This document shows, piece by piece, positions 26,421 through 34,891 of a stretch of 45,550 bases of DNA; within the stretch, counting starts at the first letter, position 1, and each line of letters opens with the position of its first letter. The position numbers were made by a program, and so were the translations under genes. Source of the stretch: Promethearchaeota archaeon (GTDB lineage: Archaea > Asgardarchaeota > Lokiarchaeia > Sigyniarchaeales > SOKP01); assembly GCA_016839585.1 (NCBI GenBank), contig JAEOTZ010000065.1, forward strand, positions 1 to 45,550. The letters run 5' to 3'. The notes under the pieces are model-generated. The model ran no database searches. It was not told the origin of the DNA and was given only the letters and a program-made list of their open reading frames with translations.

Positions 26421-27569
26421 ATGATAGAGCCACATGGTGGAACTTTAATAAATAAAGTCTTGCCAAAAATCGAAAAAGAAAGGATAAAGGGAGAAATTAA
26501 CGAATTTGAGAAAATAGAAGTCAGACCAGAGACAATTAAAGTGATTAAGAACATCTGTTTTGGAGCTTTTAGTCCCTTAGAGGGATTCATGAATGAAAAT
26601 GATTATTATTATGTATTAGATACTATGTACTTAGAGAATAATATTGCCTGGCCATTTCCAATCACGTTGGACGTCTCAGAAAAGGAAATTAAAAATATAA
26701 AAGCTGATGATAAATTAATCCTTACAAATAGCAGTGGAACTCCAATAGCACTAATGAATATAGAGACTATCTTTGATTACGAGAAGAAGGAATACGCAGA
26801 AAAAACATATGGTACATTGGATCAGAATCATCCCGGAGTAAGTAGTGTTTTCAATTATAAAGAAAAACTCATTGGGGGAGAGATTTTCTTAATTAACGAA
26901 CCTAAACCAACTTTTTTATATTTAGATTTAAAACCTCTTGAAACGAGAGTTTTATTTAAGGAAAAGGGTTGGGATAGAGTTGTTGCATTTCAAACTAGAA
27001 ATCCTCCTCATTTGGGTCATGAATACGTTCAGAAAGCAGGATTAACTTATGTAGATGGTCTATTTATAAATCCTGTGATTGGAAAAAAGAAAGTAGGCGA
27101 TTTCTTAGATGAAGTAATAATTGAGGCATATAAAGCACTTATAAAAGAATATTATCCTAAAGACAGAGTTGTGTTAAGCACATTTGAAACAGAAATGAGA
27201 TATGCTGGACCTAAAGAAGCCATTTTTCATGCCATAGCAAGAAAAAATTTTGGATGTGACCATATTATTATTGGTCGAGATCATGCTGGAGTTGATAATT
27301 ATTATGGTCCTTATGATGCTCACAAGATCTTTAATGAGTTTCCAGATTTGGGTATTGAACCAATTAAATTTAGATCTTTTTCGAAATGTGCTAAATGTGA
27401 TGCTGTTATTAATGATAAGATTTGCCCACATCCTCCTGAAATGCAAAGATATTTCGCAGGAACAGAGATTAGAACTGCATTGCAGGCTGGAAAGCCACCT
27501 AGCGCTGAGATTATGCGTCCAGAAGTCGCTGAAGTAATTCTTAGATATAAAAATCCCTTTTTAGTATAA
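26421..27569 (+). CDS. sat: Sulfate adenylyltransferase (ATP sulfurylase)
   Basis: Activates sulfate with ATP to adenosine 5'-phosphosulfate. The 382-residue protein has the N-terminal PUA-like domain (FGAFSPLEGFMNEND at 47-61) and the catalytic domain with FQTRNPPHLGH (190-200), whose QxRN and HxxH elements bind ATP and sulfate. GRDHAGVDNYYGPYDAHKIF (286-305) and a four-cysteine segment (KCAKCDAVINDKICPHPP) that probably binds zinc follow, then the ending GTEIRTALQAGKPP and RPEVAEVI. It is a single-domain archaeal/bacterial Sat without a fused APS kinase; the kinase is two genes downstream. With no APS or sulfite reductase here, an assimilatory or sulfation role is more likely than respiration. 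Confidence 0.96.
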   Translation: MIEPHGGTLINKVLPKIEKERIKGEINEFEKIEVRPETIKVIKNICFGAFSPLEGFMNENDYYYVLDTMYLENNIAWPFPITLDVSEKEIKNIKADDKLILTNSSGTPIALMNIETIFDYEKKEYAEKTYGTLDQNHPGVSSVFNYKEKLIGGEIFLINEPKPTFLYLDLKPLETRVLFKEKGWDRVVAFQTRNPPHLGHEYVQKAGLTYVDGLFINPVIGKKKVGDFLDEVIIEAYKALIKEYYPKDRVVLSTFETEMRYAGPKEAIFHAIARKNFGCDHIIIGRDHAGVDNYYGPYDAHKIFNEFPDLGIEPIKFRSFSKCAKCDAVINDKICPHPPEMQRYFAGTEIRTALQAGKPPSAEIMRPEVAEVILRYKNPFLV

Positions 27570-27619
27570 AAAATTTATAAAAATTGAATTTCATTAAAAA
27601 ATAGATAAAGATTCAAATT

Positions 27620-29008
27620 ATGGGCAGAAATAAGAAAAAGTTAGTCATTATCGGTTTGGATTGTGCTACTCCGAGGACTTTCTTTCAAGATTTTAAAGAT
27701 GATTGCCCCAATATAAAAAAGTTAATGGATTCAGGAGTCTACGGAAAACTTAGGTCTTGCGATCCTCCAATTACAATACCAGCCTGGATGGTAATGTCAA
27801 CTGGAAAAAAAGCAGGTACTTTAGGATTATATGGTTTTAGACATAGAAAAGAAAATTTATATGATGATTTTTGGATAGCAACCTCCTATAATATAAAAGA
27901 ACCAAAAGTTTGGGAAATAATTGGAGATAAAGGATTAAAATCTTGTGTTTTAGGATTGCCACCAACATATCCAGTTCAAAAAATTAATGGATGCTTAGTT
28001 TCTGGTTTTATGACTCCTGATAGTACCACAGAATTCACCTATCCAGCTGAGCTTAAAGAAGAAATTATAGATAAAGTAGGAGATTATATTTTTGATGTTA
28101 ATTTTAGAGTAAATAATAAAGAGGATTTGATAAAAGAAATTTATGCTTTAACAGAGATTCATTTTAAAACTGTAAAATTTTTAATGCAAAATAAAGATTG
28201 GGACTACTTTAAATTTGTAATAATTGGTTTAGACAGATTCCATCATGCATTTTGGAAATATTATGATAAAGGACATCAAAAATATAAGCCTAACAATAAA
28301 TTCGAAGGGGAAATGAGAAAGTATTATAGTTATTTAGATAAAAAAGTTGGAGAAATTTTAGATTTATTAGATAACGATACTGTTGTTATGATTGTATCTG
28401 ATCATGGTGCAAAAGCAATGAAAGGTTTAATTTGTATAAACATGGTACTTGAAGAGTTGGGTTTATTGAAATTTAATACAAAACCAAAACCTAGAACAAG
28501 AATCAGAGATGCAGATATAGATTGGAATAACACATATGCTTGGGGTTGGGGTGGATATAACGCCCGAGTATTTTTAAATTTAGAAGGAAGAGAACCAAAT
28601 GGTATTATCAAAAAAGCAGATTATGAAAAAATACGTGATAAGATTGTAATCATGTTAAAAAAGATTAAAGATGTCAATGGGAATCCTATGAATACTAAGG
28701 TTTACAAACCCGAAGAATTATTTGAAATTATACGGGGAGATGCTCCTGATTTAATGGTCTATTTCGACGATTTGAATTGGAGATCTGCTGGAACAGTTGG
28801 GTATGATTCCATCTATTTGGATGAAAATGACACAGGTCCTGATGATGCCGTTCATGATTGGTATGGGGTATATATCATTTATGATCCAAAGAAGAAAATA
28901 GGTAAGGATTTAGGAGTAAAAAATATTCTTGATATAGCACCCACATCTCTTAATATTTTGGGAATAGATGTCCCCTCTGATATGGAAGGAAATATAATAA
29001 ATTTCTAA
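27620..29008 (+). CDS. Alkaline-phosphatase-superfamily phosphodiesterase/sulfatase-like protein
   Basis: A 462-residue member of the type I phosphodiesterase/nucleotide pyrophosphatase group. Metal-site and nucleophile regions in order: VIIGLDCATPRTF (9-21), PPITIPAWMVMSTGKKAG (probable Thr or Ser nucleophile region), IIGLDRFHHAFWKYYD (Asp and His), MIVSDHGAKAMKG (Asp-His pair) and DDAVHDWYGVYII (last His). It has no signal peptide, so it acts inside the cell. It sits between sat and cysC, with a 15-base gap to cysC, so its substrate is probably a sulfate-pathway nucleotide such as APS, PAPS or the by-product PAP, or a sulfated intermediate. The precise activity is not visible from sequence. 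Confidence 0.82.
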   Translation: MGRNKKKLVIIGLDCATPRTFFQDFKDDCPNIKKLMDSGVYGKLRSCDPPITIPAWMVMSTGKKAGTLGLYGFRHRKENLYDDFWIATSYNIKEPKVWEIIGDKGLKSCVLGLPPTYPVQKINGCLVSGFMTPDSTTEFTYPAELKEEIIDKVGDYIFDVNFRVNNKEDLIKEIYALTEIHFKTVKFLMQNKDWDYFKFVIIGLDRFHHAFWKYYDKGHQKYKPNNKFEGEMRKYYSYLDKKVGEILDLLDNDTVVMIVSDHGAKAMKGLICINMVLEELGLLKFNTKPKPRTRIRDADIDWNNTYAWGWGGYNARVFLNLEGREPNGIIKKADYEKIRDKIVIMLKKIKDVNGNPMNTKVYKPEELFEIIRGDAPDLMVYFDDLNWRSAGTVGYDSIYLDENDTGPDDAVHDWYGVYIIYDPKKKIGKDLGVKNILDIAPTSLNILGIDVPSDMEGNIINF

Positions 29009-29023
29009 AAGAGGAACAAAAGA

Positions 29024-29557
29024 ATGGAACATAAAGGATTTACATTATGGTTTACCGGACTCCCATGTTCCGGAAAAACTGTTCTTGCTAACGCTATAGC
29101 AGATGAATTAAGAAAAAAAGGAATGAAAGTAGAACGACTTGATGGTGATATAGTTAGAAAGAATTTAACAAGAGATTTGGGATTTTCTGAGGAAGACCGA
29201 AATATGAATATTGAGAGAGTAACATTTGTTGCTAAATTATTAACTCGTAATGGGGTTGCTGTACTCGCGTCATTCGTATCACCATACAATAAGATTAGAG
29301 CGTATTCACGAAAGGAAATTGGAGAGTATATTCTCGTCTATGTAAAATGCTCTCTTGAGGAATGTGAAAAAAGGGATATAAAAGGGATGTATTCAAAAGC
29401 TAGAGCTGGAGAAATAAAAGCTTTCACTGGTATTGATCATCCTTTCGAAGAACCTGATACAGCTGATATAGTGGTTGAAACAGATAAACAAACAGTTGAA
29501 GAAAGTAAGCAAATTATTTTAAAAGCTTTAGATAAAATGGGATATTTGCCAAATTAA
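29024..29557 (+). CDS. cysC: Adenylylsulfate (APS) kinase
   Basis: Phosphorylates APS to PAPS, the universal sulfate donor. The 177-residue protein has the Walker A loop GLPCSGKT at 12-19, ERLDGDIVRKNLTRDLGFSE with the substrate-binding Asp-Gly-Asp, and EDRNMNIERVTFVAKLLTRN, VLASFVSPYNKIR and YVKCSLEECEKRD in the expected order. It ends FTGIDHPFEEPDTADIVVET, the usual lid and C-terminal strand. GAGG lies just upstream of the ATG. With sat it forms a complete PAPS route in one operon. Its end faces the end of the heptose operon, 14 bases away. Confidence 0.96.
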   Translation: MEHKGFTLWFTGLPCSGKTVLANAIADELRKKGMKVERLDGDIVRKNLTRDLGFSEEDRNMNIERVTFVAKLLTRNGVAVLASFVSPYNKIRAYSRKEIGEYILVYVKCSLEECEKRDIKGMYSKARAGEIKAFTGIDHPFEEPDTADIVVETDKQTVEESKQIILKALDKMGYLPN

Positions 29558-29571
29558 AATTGAATCCCTTT

Positions 29572-30504
29572 TTAATTTATTTTTATTAATTCTATTATTT
29601 TTTCTTTAATATTTTTCACATTTAAAGAATAAGCATTTAATAAAAGTTCTCTTATCCCTGATTCCCCAAATGAATTATCTATGCCAATAAATTTCATAGG
29701 AAGAGGATTATTTTCAGATATAATTCTTGCTAATATACTACCTACACCACAATATATATTGTGTTCTTCTATAACAACAACCCCCTTTGTGTTTTTTATT
29801 TCATTAATCAATTTATTTTTTTTAATTGGCTTAATACTTGGAAGATTAATTACTTTTATAGAAATTTTTAGTGTTTTTTGGATTTCTAAAGCAGATTCTA
29901 AAGCTAATATACTACCATAACCAGTTCCAATTAAACAAATATCATCACCTTCTTTTAAGATATCAGGTTTACCTATTGAAAATTGATAATTCTCATCATG
30001 AATGGTAGGAAAAGCACCTCTTGGTAATCTGATATAAATAGGTCCATCTTTATTAAATGTATATTCTAATATTTTAATAAGTTCAATATTATCTGAAGGT
30101 ATCAAAACTGTCAAATTTGGAAGAGTTGACATTAGGCTTAAATCTTCTAGTGCATTATGAGTACTTCCATCTTTACCTACAATTCCTCCATGTGTAGTTA
30201 TAATCTTAATATTTAAATTATCATGACAAGCAAATCTTATAAATTCCCATGCTCTCCCAGTTGTAAATATACTGAAACCACTAACTACTGGAATTTTTCC
30301 GGAGATTGCAAGCCCTAAAGCTGTACCAACCATGTTCTGTTCAGCGACGCCCATATTGAAAAATCTATCTGGAAATTCTTTAGCAAATTTAAAAGTCCTA
30401 GTAGAGGAAGAGAGATCAGCATCTAAAACTACAATATTATTGTTTACTTTTCCCATATCAACTAAAAAATTTCCAAAAGTATCTCTAAGATCAGTTTCTG
30501 GCAT
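29572..30504 (-). CDS. Transketolase, C-terminal subunit
   Basis: The pyrimidine-binding and C-terminal domains of a split transketolase, 310 residues. GVAEQNMVGTALGLAISGKI (about 52-71) carries the catalytic Glu that activates thiamine diphosphate. FSIFTTGRAWEFIR, THGGIVGKDGSTHNALEDLS, PIYIRLPRGAFP and the C-terminal VVIEEHNIYCGVGSILA fit the family. Split transketolases are usual in archaea. It starts 13 bases after the N-terminal subunit gene and ends the eight-gene operon. Within the operon its job is presumably to make sedoheptulose 7-phosphate from pentose phosphates for GmhA. Confidence 0.95.
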   Translation of the reverse strand: MPETDLRDTFGNFLVDMGKVNNNIVVLDADLSSSTRTFKFAKEFPDRFFNMGVAEQNMVGTALGLAISGKIPVVSGFSIFTTGRAWEFIRFACHDNLNIKIITTHGGIVGKDGSTHNALEDLSLMSTLPNLTVLIPSDNIELIKILEYTFNKDGPIYIRLPRGAFPTIHDENYQFSIGKPDILKEGDDICLIGTGYGSILALESALEIQKTLKISIKVINLPSIKPIKKNKLINEIKNTKGVVVIEEHNIYCGVGSILARIISENNPLPMKFIGIDNSFGESGIRELLLNAYSLNVKNIKEKIIELIKIN

Positions 30505-30517
30505 CTGATGCTAAACC

Positions 30518-31363
30518 TCAAACTATACTTCTTTCAATTTCTTCAAGTTCTTTTAGAGCTTTTTCATATTCTGTTTTATTTGGTGCACGTCCATGATATT
30601 TTCGAGTATGTTGCATGAAAGAAACATCTGCACCTTTTATTAAATAAGAGATAATTACTTTGGGCTTGCCTATAAATTGTTTAACTCTCTCAAAACCTTT
30701 TATCATTTCATTTAGATTTGAACCATTAATATCAATTACTCCCCATCCAAAGGCTTTCCATTTATCAGCTAACGGTTCTAAACCCATTATTTCTTCGGTT
30801 GAACCATCTATTTGTATTCCATTTCGATCGACTATAGCAATTAAATTATCTAATTTATAATGGCTCCCAGCTAAGGCTGCTTCCCAAATAGCTCCTTCAT
30901 CTAATTCACCGTCTCCTAATAATACATAAATATTTTTTGGTTCATTATCTAGTTTCGCAGCTAAAGCACAACCAACGCCAATGGATAATCCCATACCTAA
31001 TGAGCCTGTTGAAACCTCGATTCCAAATTTTGGATTCTTTACAGGATGCCCCTGTAAGTTTGAGCCAAAATCTCTTAAAGTAAACAATTCATCTCTTTTT
31101 ATAAAACCAATTTTAGATAAAACTGCGTATAAAGCAGGTGCTGCATGCCCTTTACTTAGAATAAAGATATCTCTTTCGCTCCATTGAGGATTTTCTCGAT
31201 TAATTTTCATAATGTTATTATAAAGAAGATAAATTATATTAGCACAAGAAAGCGAACCACCTGGATGACCTGATTGAGCCTGATATATCATCTTTATAAT
31301 ATCTTTCTTAATTGCTAGAATATCGATTAAAAGCTTTTTTTCAACTGTTTTAGATAACTCCAT
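30518..31363 (-). CDS. Transketolase, N-terminal subunit
   Basis: The thiamine-diphosphate-binding half of a split transketolase, about 281 residues. QSGHPGGSLSCANIIYLLY (near the N-terminus), LSKGHAAPALYAVLS, LQGHPVKNPKFGIEVSTGSL with GMGLSIGVGCALAAK, then the metal/TDP motif LLGDGELDEGAIWEAA and VDRNGIQIDG are all present. The C-terminus keeps the substrate-binding MQHTRKYHGRAP. I use the ATG at 31363; an in-frame TTG four codons earlier (31375) is also possible. The gap to the PfkB-like gene is about 20 bases, and the partner subunit follows directly. Confidence 0.95.
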   Translation of the reverse strand: MELSKTVEKKLLIDILAIKKDIIKMIYQAQSGHPGGSLSCANIIYLLYNNIMKINRENPQWSERDIFILSKGHAAPALYAVLSKIGFIKRDELFTLRDFGSNLQGHPVKNPKFGIEVSTGSLGMGLSIGVGCALAAKLDNEPKNIYVLLGDGELDEGAIWEAALAGSHYKLDNLIAIVDRNGIQIDGSTEEIMGLEPLADKWKAFGWGVIDINGSNLNEMIKGFERVKQFIGKPKVIISYLIKGADVSFMQHTRKYHGRAPNKTEYEKALKELEEIERSIV

Positions 31364-31384
31364 CCTTATACCCAAATAATAAAT

Positions 31385-32383
31385 TTATTTATCTTCTAAA
31401 GAAGTTAAAATGTAATTTTTCAGTTTATCTGCATTATAAAATTCTACTGGTGGTAAAGAAGCAGTAAGAGCAGCTGCATAAAGAGCTAATTTTGCAGCAT
31501 CAACTATAGAAATATCTGATGCGAAAGATAATCCTAAAGTAGCCATTATCACACTTCCAACTGCTACAAAACTTCTAGCAGGTTGTTTTAAAATAGGAAA
31601 AATTTTCTCTACTTTTTCATAATCTTGAGAAAAAAGATATGATTCAGTTTCTAAATAATTTAATAAAACAGATTTACATTTAGATAAACTTAAAATTCTC
31701 TTCCCAACTATGGAAACACTTGTTTCATTACAACAATCAATTGAAAAAGTTTGTAGTGCCTTTTGTAAGTTTATTTTTATTAAATCTACATTTTCATAAA
31801 GATAATAATTTGAGGTATTGGGACGCACAATAATAGGAATACTCTTATATGTTTTTCTTAATTTAGCTAATAAATTTTGAATAAAAAGATCACTAAATAA
31901 ACCTCCCGTACCATAATCTAAAATCAAGGTTGAGTCAATGTCCTTAGATCTTGTTTCTATTATCTTAAAGAATTTTTCTATTATTGATTCATAGATATCT
32001 ATATTATAATCTGTCTCCAAACGTAATAGATGTTGGTTCATTGCTTTTAAACGAGTGATTTGAGGGGTATTTATACTTTCATCCATTAGGATGCCAGATG
32101 AATCAATGTTTAACTTTTTAATTGCTTTTAAAAAGAAATCTCCTTCAAAGTCGTTGCCGATTACAGTGCACACTTCAGGAATGCCACCTAAAGATTTGAT
32201 ATATTGTAAAACCAATCCTATTCCTCCTATATAGGATGAACTATTTTCTATCTTTATATTTGGAACTGGAGCATCAGGAGAAATTCGATCAGCAAAACCT
32301 ATAATATATTTATCTACTAAAGCTTCTCCAATTATTAAAATCTTCTTCTGTTTCCATTCTTTTATGTTATCAACAAGAGTCAT
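31385..32383 (-). CDS. HldE/RfaE-like PfkB protein with a lost catalytic motif
   Basis: A 332-residue protein of the ribokinase fold most like the kinase domain of HldE/RfaE, which phosphorylates heptose 7-phosphate at C1. HldE-like pieces include KKILIIGEALVDKYIIGFAD, RISPDAPVPNI, TVIGNDFEGDFF (73-84) and ITRLKAMNQHLLRLE (109-123). The PfkB signature GAGD, whose Asp is the catalytic base, is replaced by AVGS (274-277) in an otherwise alignable stretch, and the N-terminal GGAxNVA motif reads GGIGLVLQ (53-60). There are no stops or frameshifts, so the gene is maintained. It may be a pseudokinase with a structural or regulatory role, or use a different mechanism. It sits inside the heptose operon (9-base gap after transaldolase). 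Confidence 0.75.
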   Translation of the reverse strand: MTLVDNIKEWKQKKILIIGEALVDKYIIGFADRISPDAPVPNIKIENSSSYIGGIGLVLQYIKSLGGIPEVCTVIGNDFEGDFFLKAIKKLNIDSSGILMDESINTPQITRLKAMNQHLLRLETDYNIDIYESIIEKFFKIIETRSKDIDSTLILDYGTGGLFSDLFIQNLLAKLRKTYKSIPIIVRPNTSNYYLYENVDLIKINLQKALQTFSIDCCNETSVSIVGKRILSLSKCKSVLLNYLETESYLFSQDYEKVEKIFPILKQPARSFVAVGSVIMATLGLSFASDISIVDAAKLALYAAALTASLPPVEFYNADKLKNYILTSLEDK

Positions 32384-32392
32384 ATTACATTT

Positions 32393-33049
32393 TTAACTTT
32401 TTAATTGATTTTTTAATTTCTCCCAATCATCAAGGAAGGCTTTTAATCCTTTTTCAGTATTTGGATGGACAAACATCTTTTCTAAGACAGCAAATGGAAT
32501 AGTTGCTATATGAACTCCCATTTTAGCTGCTTCAATTACATGTCGAGCATTTCTTACAGACGCTACTATTATTTCAGACTTAAAATCATAAGCATTAATG
32601 ATTTGCATTGATTCCCATAACATATCGATCTCATCCTGTCCGTTGTCCATTAATCTTCCAATAAAAGGGCTAATATAGGAAGCTCCTGCCTTGGCTGCTA
32701 TTAAAATTTGATTCTGAGAAAAGACTAGAGTAACATTAGTATTAATTCCTTCAGATTCCAAAATTTTAACCGCTTTTATTCCCTCTTTTGTCATAGGAAT
32801 TTTAATTACAATATTTGGAGCAATTTTAGCTAATTCACGTGCTTCTTTAACCATTTCTTCTGTTTTTAAACCTATAACTTCAGCACTGACTGGCCCATCA
32901 ACAATTTCACAAATTTTTTTCAATTGTTCTATAGGTTCAGCACCTTCTTTTGAAAGTAACGTTGGGTTTGTTGTTACCCCATCAATTATGCCTAAATCTT
33001 GCATTTCTTTAATCTGTTTTAAATTTGCTGTATCTATAAAGAATTTCAT
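32393..33049 (-). CDS. Transaldolase, TalC type
   Basis: Transfers a dihydroxyacetone unit between sugar phosphates through a Schiff base. The 218-residue length marks the small TalC/FSA-like subfamily. Seen: [20 protein letters not shown] (3-22), [13 protein letters not shown] (24-36), SAEV (55-58), [14 protein letters not shown] with the Schiff-base Lys83, [10 protein letters not shown] (105-114) and [11 protein letters not shown] (125-135). Phe129 in SPFIGR is the residue expected in transaldolases; fructose-6-phosphate aldolases have Tyr there. That supports a role in making sedoheptulose 7-phosphate. It lies between gmhB and the PfkB-like gene in the heptose operon. Confidence 0.92.
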   Translation of the reverse strand: MKFFIDTANLKQIKEMQDLGIIDGVTTNPTLLSKEGAEPIEQLKKICEIVDGPVSAEVIGLKTEEMVKEARELAKIAPNIVIKIPMTKEGIKAVKILESEGINTNVTLVFSQNQILIAAKAGASYISPFIGRLMDNGQDEIDMLWESMQIINAYDFKSEIIVASVRNARHVIEAAKMGVHIATIPFAVLEKMFVHPNTEKGLKAFLDDWEKLKNQLKS

Positions 33050-33100
33050 AATTTTTACAAGAATTTACATTTTTTTAATAGATTATAATAATGAATTTAA

Positions 33101-33649
33101 TTAAAAATTTTTAGCAAATTCTAACAAATTTTCAAAAACATAATCTGGTTTAATGGAGATCATTTTTTTACGTTCTTCCAAACCATAACCTGTTAATACT
33201 AAAACAGTCTTACAATTTGCAGCTATACCTGTTTCAATATCAGAAAGGGTATCTCCAACCATATATGAGGTTTGCAAATCTATATTATATTCTCTTTGGG
33301 CTTTTAGTATCATACCTGGTTTAGGTTTTCTACAATTACATTCACCTGTGAAATCTGGATGATGCGGGCAATAAAAAATGTCATCTAAAATAATATCATT
33401 TTGATTTAGAATTCTTCTCATTTTATTATGGATTTGATTAAGAATCTCTTCCGAAAAAAGGCTACGAGCTATTCCTGCTTGATTTGTTATAACTATCAAA
33501 AGAAATCCCTTTTGTTTTAAAATCTTAAGGGCTTCTATAGAACCTGGAATAAATTCAAATTGAGCTGGATTTGATAAATGATTTACTTCCTTGTTTATAA
33601 CACCATCTCTATCCAAAAAAATCGCACGTTTTTTATTAGTCATACTCAT
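33101..33649 (-). CDS. gmhB: D,D-heptose 1,7-bisphosphate 7-phosphatase
   Basis: Removes the C7 phosphate from D-glycero-D-manno-heptose 1,7-bisphosphate. The 182-residue HAD protein has the nucleophile motif FLDRDGVINKE (11-21), VITNQAGIARSLFSEE (second motif region with Thr-Asn), the zinc loop CPHHPDFTGECNCRKPKPGM, which is diagnostic of GmhB and histidinol-phosphatase relatives, and MVGDTLSDIETGIAANCK (last acidic motif). It overlaps the rpe gene by 14 bases if M1 is used; M3 (33643) is an alternative. Histidinol phosphatase is the main rival call, but the neighbours (GmhA, HddA) favour GmhB. Confidence 0.92.
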   Translation of the reverse strand: MSMTNKKRAIFLDRDGVINKEVNHLSNPAQFEFIPGSIEALKILKQKGFLLIVITNQAGIARSLFSEEILNQIHNKMRRILNQNDIILDDIFYCPHHPDFTGECNCRKPKPGMILKAQREYNIDLQTSYMVGDTLSDIETGIAANCKTVLVLTGYGLEERKKMISIKPDYVFENLLEFAKNF

Positions 33650-34271
33650 CTGAATTCTTTAAAGCATGAATTATAGTATTTGGATCTTTTGCTTTTAAAA
33701 TTGTGCTAGCACTACTTAAAATATCTGTATTCTTTAACTTCTTTGCATTTTCAAGGTTTATTCCACCATCAACATCAATTTTAAAGTTAAATTTGTTCTT
33801 ATATTCCGCTAAAGTATTTATTTTTTCAACAGTCTTTTCTATAAATTTCTGACCTGACCATCCTGGAAACACAGACATTACTAACACAATATCTATTTTA
33901 TCTAGATATGGTACAATTTCTGATATTTTTGTATTAGGGTTTATTGCGATTCCTACTTTTTTATTCTTTGCCTTTACTTCCCTGATGATTGCTAATTTAT
34001 CCTCATCATTTTCAAAATGAAAAATAAAATAATCAACAGAATCTATGATCATATTAATATAGTTAATTGTGTTAATAACCATCAAGTGAGCTATTATTGG
34101 TGTTTTGTAATTTTCGCTTAATACTTTAAAAGCATCCAAATTGGTATTAGTATTGTTGATAAATTTACCATCCATTACATCCACGTGTATATAATCAAGA
34201 CCCTTCAATCCATTTAAAATTAAAGGATCAAAATTGTCTTTTGCGTGAATTGAAACAGCAACTTCTTTCAT
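33636..34271 (-). CDS. rpe: Ribulose-phosphate 3-epimerase
   Basis: Interconverts ribulose 5-phosphate and xylulose 5-phosphate, the donor substrate for transketolase. The 211-residue TIM barrel shows the metal-binding IHVDVMDGKFINNTN (28-42), PIIAHLMV with the ligand His, FHFEND, VGIAINPNTKI, VLVMSVFPGWSGQKFIEKT (the Met-rich flexible loop) and the phosphate-binding IDVDGGINLENAKKL. The usual N-terminal SILSADF reads VSIHAKDNF here, a modest variation. It starts six bases after gmhA and overlaps gmhB. Being embedded in the heptose operon suggests a dedicated pentose-phosphate supply. Confidence 0.9.
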   Translation of the reverse strand: MKEVAVSIHAKDNFDPLILNGLKGLDYIHVDVMDGKFINNTNTNLDAFKVLSENYKTPIIAHLMVINTINYINMIIDSVDYFIFHFENDEDKLAIIREVKAKNKKVGIAINPNTKISEIVPYLDKIDIVLVMSVFPGWSGQKFIEKTVEKINTLAEYKNKFNFKIDVDGGINLENAKKLKNTDILSSASTILKAKDPNTIIHALKNSDEYD

Positions 34272-34277
34272 AACAAA

Positions 34278-34853
34278 TTATCCAAATAGTTCTTTTTCAA
34301 CTAAATAACAAATTATATGTCCTACGGTAATATGTCCTTCTTGGATCCTAGGAGTATCCGTTGAAGGAATTTTAAGACAATAATCTGCTATTTGTTCGAT
34401 TTTATTTTCTTTTTGTCCAGTAAACCCAATAGTAATTGCCCCTTTTTCTTTTGCTTTTGCTAAACCTTTTATTACATTTGGAGAATTTCCTGAAGTACTT
34501 AATCCAATAGCAATATCACCCTCTTCCACAAATGAAGATACTTGTCTCTCGAAAATTATATCATAACCATAATCGTTTGCTGTTGCAGTAATAACAGATG
34601 TATTAGTATGAAATGCTAAAGAGGGAAGTGAAGCACGATCTTTATAAAATTTTCCTACAAATTCTGCCGCGATATGTTGAGCATCTGCTGCACTTCCACC
34701 GTTACCAAAAAGAACAACTTTTTTCTTATTTCTATACGCTTCTATAATTTCTTCAGAAATTTTTCTAATAAGAGGCGTTAATTCTTTAATTCCTTCCTTA
34801 ACTTTAATACTTTCACTCAATATTGAAATAATCTCATTTTCCATATTAATCAA
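34278..34853 (-). CDS. gmhA: Sedoheptulose-7-phosphate isomerase
   Basis: Converts sedoheptulose 7-phosphate to D-glycero-D-manno-heptose 7-phosphate, the first committed step of heptose synthesis. The 191-residue SIS-domain protein has VLFGNGGSAADAQHIAAEFV (phosphate-binding loop and zinc ligands), SLPSLAFHTNTSVITATAND, VEEGDIAIGLSTSGNSPNVI, and IQEGHITVGHIICYLVE near the end, which holds the catalytic His and Glu. These are specific to GmhA rather than other SIS isomerases such as DiaA or KdsD. It is second in the operon, 38 bases after hddA and 6 before rpe. Confidence 0.95.
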   Translation of the reverse strand: MINMENEIISILSESIKVKEGIKELTPLIRKISEEIIEAYRNKKKVVLFGNGGSAADAQHIAAEFVGKFYKDRASLPSLAFHTNTSVITATANDYGYDIIFERQVSSFVEEGDIAIGLSTSGNSPNVIKGLAKAKEKGAITIGFTGQKENKIEQIADYCLKIPSTDTPRIQEGHITVGHIICYLVEKELFG

Positions 34854-34891
34854 TTTTTATTAATCTCTTTTTTATATTACATAAATTTTAA

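Noticed and set aside
27250-27537. Plus-strand 95-codon frame inside sat
   Set aside because: Fully overlaps the well-supported ATP sulfurylase in another frame, and has the low-complexity hydrophobic look of a shadow.
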